From positions 1 through 36,574 of the forward strand of contig QFNC01000027.1 of assembly GCA_003240695.1 (NCBI GenBank): DNA of 36,574 nt, in the 5' to 3' direction. A program made the translations under genes and the position numbers. The notes under the pieces are model-generated. The model ran no database searches, was not told where the DNA came from, and saw nothing but the letters and a program-made list of their open reading frames with translations. Source of the stretch: Pseudoxanthomonas suwonensis. Lineage in GTDB: Bacteria; Pseudomonadota; Gammaproteobacteria; Xanthomonadales; Xanthomonadaceae. Below, piece by piece: positions 1-9,034 of this stretch; the stretch's first letter is position 1; every line of letters starts with the position of its first letter.

Positions 1-1039
1 ACAGCCGGCCAGGCAGCAGCGGCTCGGTATCCATCCACAGCAGTTGCACGGCGAATTGATCGGCCAGTGCGGGCACGGCATCGGCCGCCACCAGCAGATC
101 GCCCCTGCCCACGTCCAGCGTGTCGGCAAGCGTGACCGTGATGGCCTGCCCGCGCTGCGCCTGCGGTTGTTCGGCACCCGCAACGCGGACGCTGCGCACG
201 TGGCTGCGTTGACCCGACGGCAGCACCACCACCGCATCGCCGGGCTGCACGCTGCCCGATGCCAAGGTGCCTTCCAGTGCGCGCGCATCGCCATCGCGGC
301 TGATCCGCTGCACCGGCAAGCGCAAAGGGCCGCTGGCATCCGCCTGCGCGGCGGGCACCGTTTCCAGATGCTGCAACAGTGTGGGTCCGTGGTACCAGGG
401 CATCGCGGCCGATGGCTTGGCCAGATTGTCGCCGTGCAATGCGCTGATCGGGATGCAGGTCACCGCATCCAGACCCAGCTGCGCGGCCAGCGCGCGGTAC
501 TCGGCGGCGATGCGCTCGAACACGGCCTGGTCGTGATCGACCAGATCCATCTTGTTCACCGCCAGCAGCACCTGCGGCACACCCAGCAGCGCCAGAATGT
601 AGCTGTGTCGCCGGGTCTGCGTGAGCAGGCCGTGGCGCGCATCCACCAGCACGATGGCCAGCTGCGCGGTGGAGGCACCGGTGGCCATGTTGCGCGTGTA
701 CTGGGCGTGGCCGGGGCAGTCGGCGATGATGAACTTGCGCCGCTCGGTGTCCACGTAGCGGTAGGCCACATCGATGGTGATGCCCTGCTCGCGCTCGGCG
801 CTGAGCCCGTCCAGCAGGCGCGAATAATCCGGTTCGGCATCGCCGGGTGCGCGGGTGTTGGCCAAGGTGGCGATCTGGTCATCGCGCAGGCGCTGGGTGT
901 CGTGCAGCAGGCGGCCGATCAGCGTGCTCTTGCCGTCGTCCACGCTGCCGCAGGTGATCAGGCGCAGCAGGTCGCGCTGCTCGTGCAGCTGCAACCACTG
1001 CTGCAATGCCTGCGTGGCGGAATCGGACCGGGCCGGCAT
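1..1039 (-). CDS. cysN: Sulfate adenylyltransferase subunit 1 (CysN), 3' part beyond the window
   Basis: GTPase subunit of ATP sulfurylase. With CysD it makes adenosine 5'-phosphosulfate from sulfate and ATP in the cytoplasm, using GTP hydrolysis to drive the reaction. The visible 346 residues carry the translation-factor G motifs: a P-loop GSVDDGKS near residue 31, DCPGH (G3) and NKMD (G4), followed by the start of the beta-barrel region. The ATG at 1039 shares one base with the cysD TGA (TGATG), so translation is probably coupled. The gene runs off the left edge. In many xanthomonads CysN is fused to an APS kinase (CysC) domain, but whether that is so here cannot be seen. Fourth gene of the cbs-like/epimerase/cysD/cysN operon. 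Confidence 0.95.
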   Translation of the reverse strand, partial: MPARSDSATQALQQWLQLHEQRDLLRLITCGSVDDGKSTLIGRLLHDTQRLRDDQIATLANTRAPGDAEPDYSRLLDGLSAEREQGITIDVAYRYVDTERRKFIIADCPGHAQYTRNMATGASTAQLAIVLVDARHGLLTQTRRHSYILALLGVPQVLLAVNKMDLVDHDQAVFERIAAEYRALAAQLGLDAVTCIPISALHGDNLAKPSAAMPWYHGPTLLQHLETVPAAQADASGPLRLPVQRISRDGDARALEGTLASGSVQPGDAVVVLPSGQRSHVRSVRVAGAEQPQAQRGQAITVTLADTLDVGRGDLLVAADAVPALADQFAVQLLWMDTEPLLPGRL

Positions 1040-1959
1040 CAGAAATAGCCCTCCTGCTTCTTGCGTTCCATCGATGCCGACGGGTCGTGGTCGATCATCC
1101 GGCCCTGTCGCTCCGACGCGGTACTGGCCAGCAACTCCAGGATCACCGCTTCCAGCGTGTCGGCATCCGATGCGATGGCGCCGGTCAGCGGATAGCAGCC
1201 CAGCGTGCGGAAGCGCACCCGGCGCAACTGCGGGGTTTCACCCGGGTGCAGCGGCAGGCGTTCGTCGTCGCGCACGATCAGCGCACCGTCACGTTCTACC
1301 ACGGGCCGTTCCGCGGCGAAATACAGCGACGGCACCGGGATGCGTTCGCGATGGATGTACAGCCACACGTCCAGCTCGGTCCAGTTGGACAGCGGAAACA
1401 CCCGCACCGACTCGCCCGGCTGCAGGCGGGTGTTGGTCAGGTTCCACAGCTCGGGGCGCTGGTTGCGCGGGTCCCAGCGATGCTGGGCATTGCGGAAGGA
1501 AAACACGCGTTCCTTGGCGCGCGACACTTCCTCGTCGCGCCGTGCCCCGCCGATGGCCGCGTCGCAGCGATGCATGGCCAGCGCCTGGCGCAGCGCCTGG
1601 GTCTTCATCACGTCGGTGTGCACCGCCGCGCCGTGACTGACCGGACCGATACCCTGCGCCAGCCCGTCCGGATTGATGTGCACGTGCAGCTGCACACCGG
1701 CATCGGCCACGCGCTGGTCACGGAACGCGATCATCTCTCGGAATTTCCAGCCGGTGTCCACATGCAGCAGCGGTATCGGCGGCGGTGCGGGCGCGAACGC
1801 CTTCAGCAGCAGATGCAGCAGCACGGCGCTGTCCTTGCCGATGGAATACAGCAGCAGCGGCCGCTGGAACTCGGCTGCCACCTCGCGCAGGATGTGGATG
1901 CTTTCCGCTTCCAGCCGATCCAGATGGGTCAGCTGCGGCAATGACACGTCCCTGCTCAT
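1039..1959 (-). CDS. cysD: Sulfate adenylyltransferase subunit 2 (CysD)
   Basis: Catalytic, adenylyl-transferring subunit of ATP sulfurylase, partner of CysN. The 306-aa length fits the family (about 302 aa). The PP-loop pyrophosphatase motif SIGKDS lies at residues 39-44, and the C-terminus ends in the usual lysine-rich tail followed by EGYF. The start at 1959 is chosen because MSRDVSLPQLTHLDRLEAES matches the normal CysD N-terminus, and because its ATG overlaps the epimerase stop codon as ATGA (4 nt). A longer open frame upstream is only the shadow of the epimerase. It is translationally coupled on both sides and almost certainly co-transcribed with its neighbours. Confidence 0.96.
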   Translation of the reverse strand: MSRDVSLPQLTHLDRLEAESIHILREVAAEFQRPLLLYSIGKDSAVLLHLLLKAFAPAPPPIPLLHVDTGWKFREMIAFRDQRVADAGVQLHVHINPDGLAQGIGPVSHGAAVHTDVMKTQALRQALAMHRCDAAIGGARRDEEVSRAKERVFSFRNAQHRWDPRNQRPELWNLTNTRLQPGESVRVFPLSNWTELDVWLYIHRERIPVPSLYFAAERPVVERDGALIVRDDERLPLHPGETPQLRRVRFRTLGCYPLTGAIASDADTLEAVILELLASTASERQGRMIDHDPSASMERKKQEGYF

Positions 1960-2984
1960 GCGGCCATCCCCTGGTATTCGCGGTACCAGCGCACGAAGCG
2001 GGCCACGCCCTCCTCCACCGGCACCTGCGGTGCGTAGCCCACCGCCTCGAACAACGCACGCACGTCGGCTTCGGTGGCGGGCACGTCGCCCGGTTGCAGC
2101 GGCAGCGATTCGATCACCGCCGTGCGCCCCAGTTCGCGCTCCAGCGCTTCCAGATAGCGCCGCAGCGGCACGCTGTCGGCATTGCCGATGTTGTACAGCC
2201 GATACGGCGCACTGCTGCGCGACGGATCCGGTGCATCGCCAGTCCACAGCGGATCGGGCGCAGCGGGCCGGTCCAGCACGCGCACCACGCCTTCCACGAT
2301 GTCGTCGATGTAGGTGAAGCTGCGGCTGTGCCGGCCATGGTTGAACAGGCGGATCGCCTCGCCGGCCAGCAGCGCGCGGGTGAACAGGAACAGTGCCATG
2401 TCCGGCCTGCCCCATGGCCCGTACACGGTGAAGAAGCGCAGGCCCGTGCACGGAATCCCGAACAGGTGCGCATAGCTGTGCGCCATCTGCTCATTGGCTT
2501 TCTTGGTGGCTGCGTACAGCGACAGCGGGTGTTCGGCCGACTGGGTTTCCGCATAGGGCAGCTGCGTGTTGGCACCGTACACGGAACTGGTGGAGGCGAA
2601 CACCAGATGCGCGACGTCACCATGCCGGCAGCCTTCCAGCACGTGCAGGAAGCCGGTCACGTTGCTGTCGATGTACGCATGCGGATTCTGTGCCGCGTAG
2701 CGCACGCCAGCCTGCGCACCCAGATGCACCACCCGACGCGGCGCGTGCTCGGCGAAGGCACGCTCCATCGCGGCCCGGTCGGCCAGATCGATAGTCAGGT
2801 GGGTGTACCGGGGATGATCCAGATGCCGCGCCAGACGCGCGCGCTTCAGCGCCGGATCGTAGTAGTCGTTGAGATTGTCGATGCCCACGACCGTTTCGCC
2901 GCGTTCGAGCAATTTCAACACCACCGCCGAGCCGATGAAGCCCGCGCTGCCGGTCACCAGCACCACGCCGCTGCCCTCGCTCAT
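1956..2984 (-). CDS. NAD-dependent epimerase, UDP-glucuronate 4-epimerase type
   Basis: Extended short-chain dehydrogenase/reductase (SDR) that interconverts nucleotide sugars at C4 of the hexose through a bound NAD. Visible: the NAD-binding GSAGFIG at residues 12-18, the catalytic serine in STSSVYG (about 131-137), and the YxxxK pair Y157/K161. The IDNLNDYYDP stretch and the RFFTVYGPWGRPDM block are typical of UDP-glucuronate 4-epimerases (LpsL/CapI/GAE-like), so UDP-galacturonate formation is the best guess. The length of 342 aa is normal. It sits 13 nt after the cbs-like gene and overlaps cysD by 4 nt. A sugar epimerase inside a sulfate-activation operon is odd and could point to a sulfated or acidic polysaccharide. 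Substrate is inferred, not shown. Confidence 0.88.
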   Translation of the reverse strand: MSEGSGVVLVTGSAGFIGSAVVLKLLERGETVVGIDNLNDYYDPALKRARLARHLDHPRYTHLTIDLADRAAMERAFAEHAPRRVVHLGAQAGVRYAAQNPHAYIDSNVTGFLHVLEGCRHGDVAHLVFASTSSVYGANTQLPYAETQSAEHPLSLYAATKKANEQMAHSYAHLFGIPCTGLRFFTVYGPWGRPDMALFLFTRALLAGEAIRLFNHGRHSRSFTYIDDIVEGVVRVLDRPAAPDPLWTGDAPDPSRSSAPYRLYNIGNADSVPLRRYLEALERELGRTAVIESLPLQPGDVPATEADVRALFEAVGYAPQVPVEEGVARFVRWYREYQGMAA

Positions 2985-2997
2985 ACCGAAAGCCGCC

Positions 2998-4368
<1,371 letters not shown>

Positions 4369-4551
4369 GGCAGCGGCACCGCAGTCGGATGGACCGCCGA
4401 TTATCGCCGATCGGTGCCGCAGCGTTTCGCAATCAAGGGGAGCTGCCGCTTTTCCCTACATCCAGCCGCCCTGCTTCGGCCTTGCCATCCAATGGCACGG
4501 GCGACGGCAGCCGACGAGGATTGGCTGCCGCCGCCCGGCGGGTGGAACCGG

Positions 4552-4767
4552 TCAATTCAGTTGGTCGTACATCCGCAGCAGCTCTTCCTTGGCCGCCAGC
4601 TTTTCGCGTTTCATCTGCCCCAGACGGGTATCGTCCACCGGCAGCACGCCGATTTCGGCGTCATGCACCTGCTTGTCGAGCTCCTGGTGCCGGTAGAACA
4701 GCTGCCGGAACTCGGGATTGGCCTTCAACACGTCATCGATCTGGTCCTGCGGTTGACCTTCAAACAT
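4552..4767 (-). CDS. YdcH family (DUF465) small protein
   Basis: A 71-aa, highly charged and probably all-helical cytoplasmic protein of the DUF465/YdcH family. Recognisable features are an N-terminal segment with NPEFRQLFYRHQELDKQV, a central acidic turn, and a C-terminal LKREKLAAKEEL-like helix. The family has no settled biochemical function. The start at 4767 is preferred over a frame-open ATG 33 nt upstream because AGGAG lies 6 nt before it. It stands alone: 183 nt separate it from the downstream cbs-like gene and about 350 nt lie upstream. Confidence 0.88.
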   Translation of the reverse strand: MFEGQPQDQIDDVLKANPEFRQLFYRHQELDKQVHDAEIGVLPVDDTRLGQMKREKLAAKEELLRMYDQLN

Positions 4768-5113
4768 GGGCATCTCCTGACGAGGGCAAGAACGGGACAA
4801 GGCGGTATTGCAGTGCCTTGGCTGTCATCAACAGACTGGAGGATCGCTCCGAAGTTCCGCGCATCATTCGCGCGCCATCGCCGCGTCCAGCTGCATGGGC
4901 TGCAACAGGCGATGCGTTCGGGAAAGCGGTTGACGTCATCACGGACTCGGGCGGACAGGCCGCCGATGCAGCGACCTCGCCTTGGACCCTACTCCTGCCA
5001 CGAACGCAGGGCAAGGGGGGATTGCCGGCCTTTTTCCGATCTGATTCGCGATCCGTGCAAATTCGAGCTGAAGTCGCCCATTCAGCTGAATCAACGCGGA
5101 TTTCACGATTCAG
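4768..5113. other. Gene-free stretch of about 346 nt with a repeated ATTCAGC motif
   Basis: No credible coding frame or RNA gene was recognised here; short open frames have no family resemblance and lack ribosome-binding sites. The left part should hold the promoter of the DUF465 gene, but only weak hexamers are seen. At 5080-5091 there is a perfect 12-bp palindrome attcagctgaat. Its half-site recurs as gattcag at 5107-5113, next to the stop codon of the coiled-coil gene, giving a ctgaatc/gattcag inverted repeat (5086-5092 with 5107-5113). No T-run follows, so a classical terminator is not supported. Confidence 0.4.
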
Positions 5114-5719
5114 CTAGTCGTTAGGTTTCGGCCGCGCCGGGCCTTTGCCGGACAGCTCAGCTTCCTGCCGCTGCAGTTCGGCCGCGCGTTCGCGCGCCTT
5201 GCGCAGACGTTCGGCCTCGGCACCGCCCACGTCCAGCACCAGGGTCTCGGCTTCGTCGCGCGCCAGCGAGGCGGCTTCCGCCTCGGCCCGCAGCCGCTGC
5301 GCCTCTTCGGCCTGGATCTGCGCCTGCACCCGCAGTCGTTCGGCCTCGGCACGGGCACGGGCCGCATCCTGGCGGCTGGCTTCCAGCAGCAGCTCGTTGC
5401 GCTGGCGGTCCAGCTGCTCCACTTCGCGCTGCAGGCTGGCGGTGCGCGCGGCGGTTTCGGCGATATCCACGCGCCGCTGTGCCATCTGCAGGGCGAAATC
5501 GCGCTGCTTGCCGCGGCTCGTGGCCAACGTCTGCACCGCCTGTTCGGCGCGCAGGCGCTCGTAGGCGGTGGCGCCGGACTGGTGCGGATCGGAGGCGATC
5601 GTACGCAGGCGCTGCTGCAGCGACTGCACGGCCGCGTCGGGCACGGACTGCGCCAGCACCGGCATCGACAGACCCCAGCCGGCGGCGATGCCGAGCGCAA
5701 GCAGCGTGTGACGGATCAT
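5114..5719 (-). CDS. Secreted coiled-coil protein, partner of DUF4398-like lipoprotein
   Basis: A 201-aa protein with an N-terminal signal peptide (hydrophobic core LLALGIAAGWGLSMP, cleavage after VLAQ-type Ala). The rest, from about residue 25 to 185, is a long Ala/Glu/Arg/Gln-rich coiled coil, ending in a short KGPARPKPND tail. Probably periplasmic. Its ATG overlaps the stop of the upstream lipoprotein gene (ATGA), so the two are one operon. In related bacteria such pairs often precede or include an OmpA-like peptidoglycan-binding domain; none is seen here. Function unknown; an envelope scaffold role is a guess. Confidence 0.75.
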   Translation of the reverse strand: MIRHTLLALGIAAGWGLSMPVLAQSVPDAAVQSLQQRLRTIASDPHQSGATAYERLRAEQAVQTLATSRGKQRDFALQMAQRRVDIAETAARTASLQREVEQLDRQRNELLLEASRQDAARARAEAERLRVQAQIQAEEAQRLRAEAEAASLARDEAETLVLDVGGAEAERLRKARERAAELQRQEAELSGKGPARPKPND

Positions 5720-6093
5720 GGCTGGGTCTCCTCAAGTCGCTGGCGCAGGTCGCGAATGTCGTTGCGGCGCTGCATCAACTCCTGGTTGACGATCGCTTCG
5801 CGGCTGCGGGCGTGGGCCAGGTCGCCATTGGCGGCCGCGGCAATCGCCAGCTGGCGCGCATCGTTGGCACGCCCTCCCGCCAGTGCCGCCTGCGCCTGGC
5901 GCAATTCGCCGCGCGCCTGCGCCAGCACCGGCTGCGCATGTTGATCGGCATCGGCGGTTTCGGCACGGGCGATGGCATCGCGGGCGGCGGCCAATTCCGC
6001 GTCCGGGGGTGGCAGCGTGGCACAGGCCGACAATACCGTGACCAGCAGCACGGTCTGCAGAGCACGAACGAAGTGTGCGAAGCTAGTTTGCAT
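5716..6093 (-). CDS. DUF4398-like lipoprotein
   Basis: A 125-aa lipoprotein. The signal peptide ends in the lipobox LSAC with the lipidated cysteine at residue 24. The following TLPPPDAELAAARDAIARAE stretch and the helical ARGELRQAQAAL region resemble DUF4398 proteins, which are short helical outer-membrane-anchored lipoproteins of unknown role. The C-terminal third is a charged helix. It overlaps the downstream coiled-coil gene by 4 nt and is transcribed divergently from pilU, with about 98 nt between the two starts that must hold both promoters. Confidence 0.78.
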   Translation of the reverse strand: MQTSFAHFVRALQTVLLVTVLSACATLPPPDAELAAARDAIARAETADADQHAQPVLAQARGELRQAQAALAGGRANDARQLAIAAAANGDLAHARSREAIVNQELMQRRNDIRDLRQRLEETQP

Positions 6094-6191
6094 GGGAACG
6101 GCAACCTTGCGGGGTTGTTGGATACGGCATTGTGTTCGCGCCCGGCATTCCGTGCAACGGAGGGTCAGGCGCCATTGGGGATCGACTCATC

Positions 6192-7301
6192 ATGCAAATC
6201 GGCATCTTCCTGAAACTGATGCGGGAAAAAGGCGCATCGGACCTGTTCCTGACCGTGGGCGCACCGATCTACATGAAGGTGGAAGGCGTGCTGCACCCGG
6301 TGGGCAGCAACCTGATGACCATGGAGGCGGTGCACGACGTGATCTACTCGATCATGAGCACCGAGGACGCCGCCACCTTCGAGCGCGAGCTGGAACTGAA
6401 CATGGCGCTGTCGCTGCCCGACGCCGGCCGTTTTCGCGTGAACATCTTCAAGCAGCGCGGCGCGCTGGGCATGGTGGTGCGCGCGATCCGCGACGTGATT
6501 CCCAGCATCGAGGAGCTGCACCTGCCGCAGGTGCTGAAGGACATCATCATGTCGCGGCGCGGCCTGGTGCTGATCGTGGGCTCCACCGGCTCGGGCAAGT
6601 CGACCACGCTGGCCTCGATGATCGACCACCGCAACCAGCGCAGTTCCGGACACATCCTCACCATCGAGGATCCGATCGAGTACCTCCACCAGCACAAGAA
6701 GTCGATCGTGAACCAGCGCGAGGTGGGCCTGGACACGCACAGCTTTCACAATGCGCTGAAGAACGCCATGCGCGAGGCGCCGGACGTGATCCTGATCGGC
6801 GAAATCCTGGATGCCACCACCATGGAAGCGGCGATCGCCTTCGCCGAGACCGGCCACATCTGCCTGGCCACGCTGCACTCCAACAACGCCGACCAGACCA
6901 TCGAGCGCATCCTCAACTTCTTCCCCGAGGCGGCGCACAAGAACATCCTGATGAATCTGGCCCTGAACCTGCGCGCGGTGGTGTCGCAGCGGCTGGTGAA
7001 GGACGTGCAGGGCCGCCGCATCCCGGCCACCGAGGTGCTGATCAACACGCCGATGATCCGCGACCTGCTGCGCCGCGGCCAGGTGCACGAGATCAAGCAG
7101 GCGATGGAGGAGTCGCTGGAGGAAGGCATCGAGAGTTTCGACCAGTGCCTGTTCCGGCTGGCGAAGGGCGGCCGCATCACCCAGGACGAGGCGCTGCGCG
7201 CCGCCGACTCGCAGGATGGCCTGGCGCTGAAGTTCCGCCTGTCGGAAGGTTCCAGCAGCGAGCACGACCCCTACGCCAGCGTGTTCGATCCGAACAGCTG
7301 A
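6192..7301 (+). CDS. pilU: Type IV pilus retraction-associated ATPase PilU
   Basis: Hexameric secretion-type ATPase at the cytoplasmic base of type IVa pili, supporting retraction and twitching, normally as accessory to PilT. The 369 aa include the N-terminal PAS-like region, Walker A GSTGSGKS at 130-137, the Asp box around ILTIEDPIEY, a Walker B region near 198-207 and the His box ATLHSNNA near 226-233. The start at 6192 (MQIGIFLKLM) matches PilU proteins; the frame is open further upstream without homology. Position 206 of the Walker B segment reads GEILDATTME, whereas PilT/PilU paralogues usually read GEIRD or GEMRD. No pilT is adjacent, although pilT-pilU pairs are the common arrangement. 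Confidence 0.92.
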   Translation: MQIGIFLKLMREKGASDLFLTVGAPIYMKVEGVLHPVGSNLMTMEAVHDVIYSIMSTEDAATFERELELNMALSLPDAGRFRVNIFKQRGALGMVVRAIRDVIPSIEELHLPQVLKDIIMSRRGLVLIVGSTGSGKSTTLASMIDHRNQRSSGHILTIEDPIEYLHQHKKSIVNQREVGLDTHSFHNALKNAMREAPDVILIGEILDATTMEAAIAFAETGHICLATLHSNNADQTIERILNFFPEAAHKNILMNLALNLRAVVSQRLVKDVQGRRIPATEVLINTPMIRDLLRRGQVHEIKQAMEESLEEGIESFDQCLFRLAKGGRITQDEALRAADSQDGLALKFRLSEGSSSEHDPYASVFDPNS

Positions 7302-7318
7302 CCACGCTGCGCCGCTGG

Positions 7319-7996
7319 TCAGGCGTCAGTGGGCGGTGCGTCCGGCTGACGCTCGGGCCGGGCTTGCTCGAAGGCCGGCAACGCCAGACAGGCCTGTTCG
7401 GCCGCCAGCAGCTGCGGCCAGGCCGACAGAGCCATCCCGAACCGGCGCGCGTTGTACAGCTGCGGCACCAGACAGCAGTCGGCCAGGCCGGGCGTTGATC
7501 CGGACAGGAACGGACCTTCGCCGCCTGCCGCCATCACGCTGGTTTCCAGCGCGTTGAGCCCGGTGTCCATCCAGTGCCGCATCCAGGCCGTGCGGGCGGC
7601 CTCGCTGGCCTCGAACTCGCGTTCCAGCGCCTGCAGCACCCGCAGGTTGTTCAACGGATGGATGTCGCAGGCGATCAGCTGCGCCCAGCCGCGCACGCGT
7701 GCGCGCGCCAGCGGCTCGGCCGGCAGCAGCGGCGGCTGCGGATGCATTTCGTCCAGGTATTCGAGGATGGCCAGCGACTGGGTCAGCGCGCGGCCTTCGT
7801 GCACCAGCACCGGAATCAGCCCCTGCGGATTCAATGCGCGGTACTGGGCCGAATGCTGCTGGCCGCCGTCGCGCACCAGATGCACGGGGATGTTGTCCCA
7901 GCCCAGCCCTTTCAGGTTCAGGCCGATGCGCACCCGGTAGGCGGCACTGGAGCGCCAGTAGCCGTACAGGGCGAAGCGCGGCAGGTCGGCGTTCAT
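7319..7996 (-). CDS. maiA: Maleylacetoacetate isomerase (zeta-class GST)
   Basis: Glutathione-dependent cis-trans isomerase converting maleylacetoacetate to fumarylacetoacetate in tyrosine/homogentisate breakdown. The 225-aa length fits the family. The N-terminal thioredoxin fold carries the zeta-class motif RSSAAYRVR (residues 15-23); the cysteine found in the animal enzyme (SSC) is Ala18 here. NPQGLIPVL and QSLAILEYL form the glutathione site, and an all-helical C-terminal GST domain follows. The ATG overlaps the stop of the upstream hydrolase gene as ATGA, giving a two-gene operon for consecutive pathway steps. Homogentisate dioxygenase is not in the window. Confidence 0.93.
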   Translation of the reverse strand: MNADLPRFALYGYWRSSAAYRVRIGLNLKGLGWDNIPVHLVRDGGQQHSAQYRALNPQGLIPVLVHEGRALTQSLAILEYLDEMHPQPPLLPAEPLARARVRGWAQLIACDIHPLNNLRVLQALEREFEASEAARTAWMRHWMDTGLNALETSVMAAGGEGPFLSGSTPGLADCCLVPQLYNARRFGMALSAWPQLLAAEQACLALPAFEQARPERQPDAPPTDA

Positions 7997-8982
7997 GGCG
8001 CCGTTTGGCGCTCGATCCGCTGTTCGATGGCACCGAAGATGCTGCGGCGGTCGGCGTCCAGCATCTCGATGCGCACCACGTCGCCGAATGCCATGAACGG
8101 CGTGGACGGCTGGCCGTCGCGCAGGGTTTCCACCGTGCGCTGCTCGGCAAAGCAGGACGCCCCCAGCGAGGTGTCCTGATTGGCCACGGTGCCCGAACCG
8201 ACCAGCGTGCCGGCCGACAGCGGCCGGGTCTTGGCCGCGTGGGCGATCAACTGGGCGAAATCGAACTGCATGTCCACGCCGGCTTCCGGCGCGCCGAACC
8301 ACGCGCCGTTGATATGGGTCAGCAGCGGCCGGTGCAGCTTGTTGTCGCGCCAGGCATCGCCCAGTTCGTCCGGGGTCACGAATACCGGGCTCAGCGCGCT
8401 GCGGGGCTTGCTCTGCAGAAAGCCGAAGCCCTTGGCCAGTTCGGCGGGAATGAGGTTGCGCAGCGACACGTCGTTGATCAATCCGACCAGCTGGATGTGG
8501 GCGGCGGCCTGTTCCGGCGACACCGCCATCGGCACGTCATCGGTCACCACCACCACTTCGGCCTCCAGATCGATGCCGTAGTCCTCGCTGACCACCTTGA
8601 CCGAGTCGGTCGGGCCCAGGAATCCGGCGCTGGTGGCCTGGTACATCAGTGGATCGGTGTAAAAGCTCTCCGGCACCTCGGCGCCACGGGCCTTGCGCAC
8701 GCGTTCCACGTGCGGCAGGTAGGCGCTGCCATCCAGGAATTCGTAGGCGCGCGGCAACGGTGCGGCCAGTTGGCGCACATCCAGATCGAGCACGCCATCG
8801 GCGTCGCCGGCATTCAACGCATCTGACAACGCGTTCAGCCGCGGCGCCAGGTTGCTCCAGTCCTCCAGCGCACGCTGCAGGGTCGGCGCGATGCCGGTGG
8901 CGCGCACCGCGTGGGTCAGGTCGCGCGACACCACGATCAGCGTGCCGTCGCGCCCGCCTTCCTTCAACGAACCCAGTTTCAT
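7993..8982 (-). CDS. Fumarylacetoacetate hydrolase family protein
   Basis: Predicted to cleave fumarylacetoacetate to fumarate and acetoacetate, the last step of tyrosine catabolism. The 329 aa have an N-terminal domain starting MKLGSLKEGGRDG and a C-terminal FAH fold with the metal-binding acidic cluster around DLEAEVVVVTDD, the LINDVSLRN segment and GTLVGSGTVANQD. The start at 8982 has GGGAGG about 5 nt upstream; the open frame extends further but without homology. Adjacent maiA, overlapped by 4 nt, strongly supports the FAH role over other members of this broad hydrolase/isomerase superfamily. Confidence 0.92.
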   Translation of the reverse strand: MKLGSLKEGGRDGTLIVVSRDLTHAVRATGIAPTLQRALEDWSNLAPRLNALSDALNAGDADGVLDLDVRQLAAPLPRAYEFLDGSAYLPHVERVRKARGAEVPESFYTDPLMYQATSAGFLGPTDSVKVVSEDYGIDLEAEVVVVTDDVPMAVSPEQAAAHIQLVGLINDVSLRNLIPAELAKGFGFLQSKPRSALSPVFVTPDELGDAWRDNKLHRPLLTHINGAWFGAPEAGVDMQFDFAQLIAHAAKTRPLSAGTLVGSGTVANQDTSLGASCFAEQRTVETLRDGQPSTPFMAFGDVVRIEMLDADRRSIFGAIEQRIERQTAP

Positions 8983-9034
8983 CGCGCCTCCCGGCCAGCC
9001 GTGGTGAGCCGTGGATTGTACGCCGCGCGCCGCG

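Noticed and set aside
4373..4420. Inverted repeat GCGGCACCG/CGGTGCCGC upstream of the cbs-like gene as a riboswitch
   Set aside because: The 9-bp arms are 30 nt apart with no conserved riboswitch core that I can recognise; more likely a chance GC-rich repeat or an operator.
4760..5014. 84-codon minus-strand frame upstream of the DUF465 gene
   Set aside because: No ribosome-binding site, low-complexity residues, and overlap with the 5' region of a recognised gene.
6165..7265. 366-codon minus-strand frame
   Set aside because: Antisense of pilU; Leu/Val/His/Gln-rich shadow peptide without motifs.
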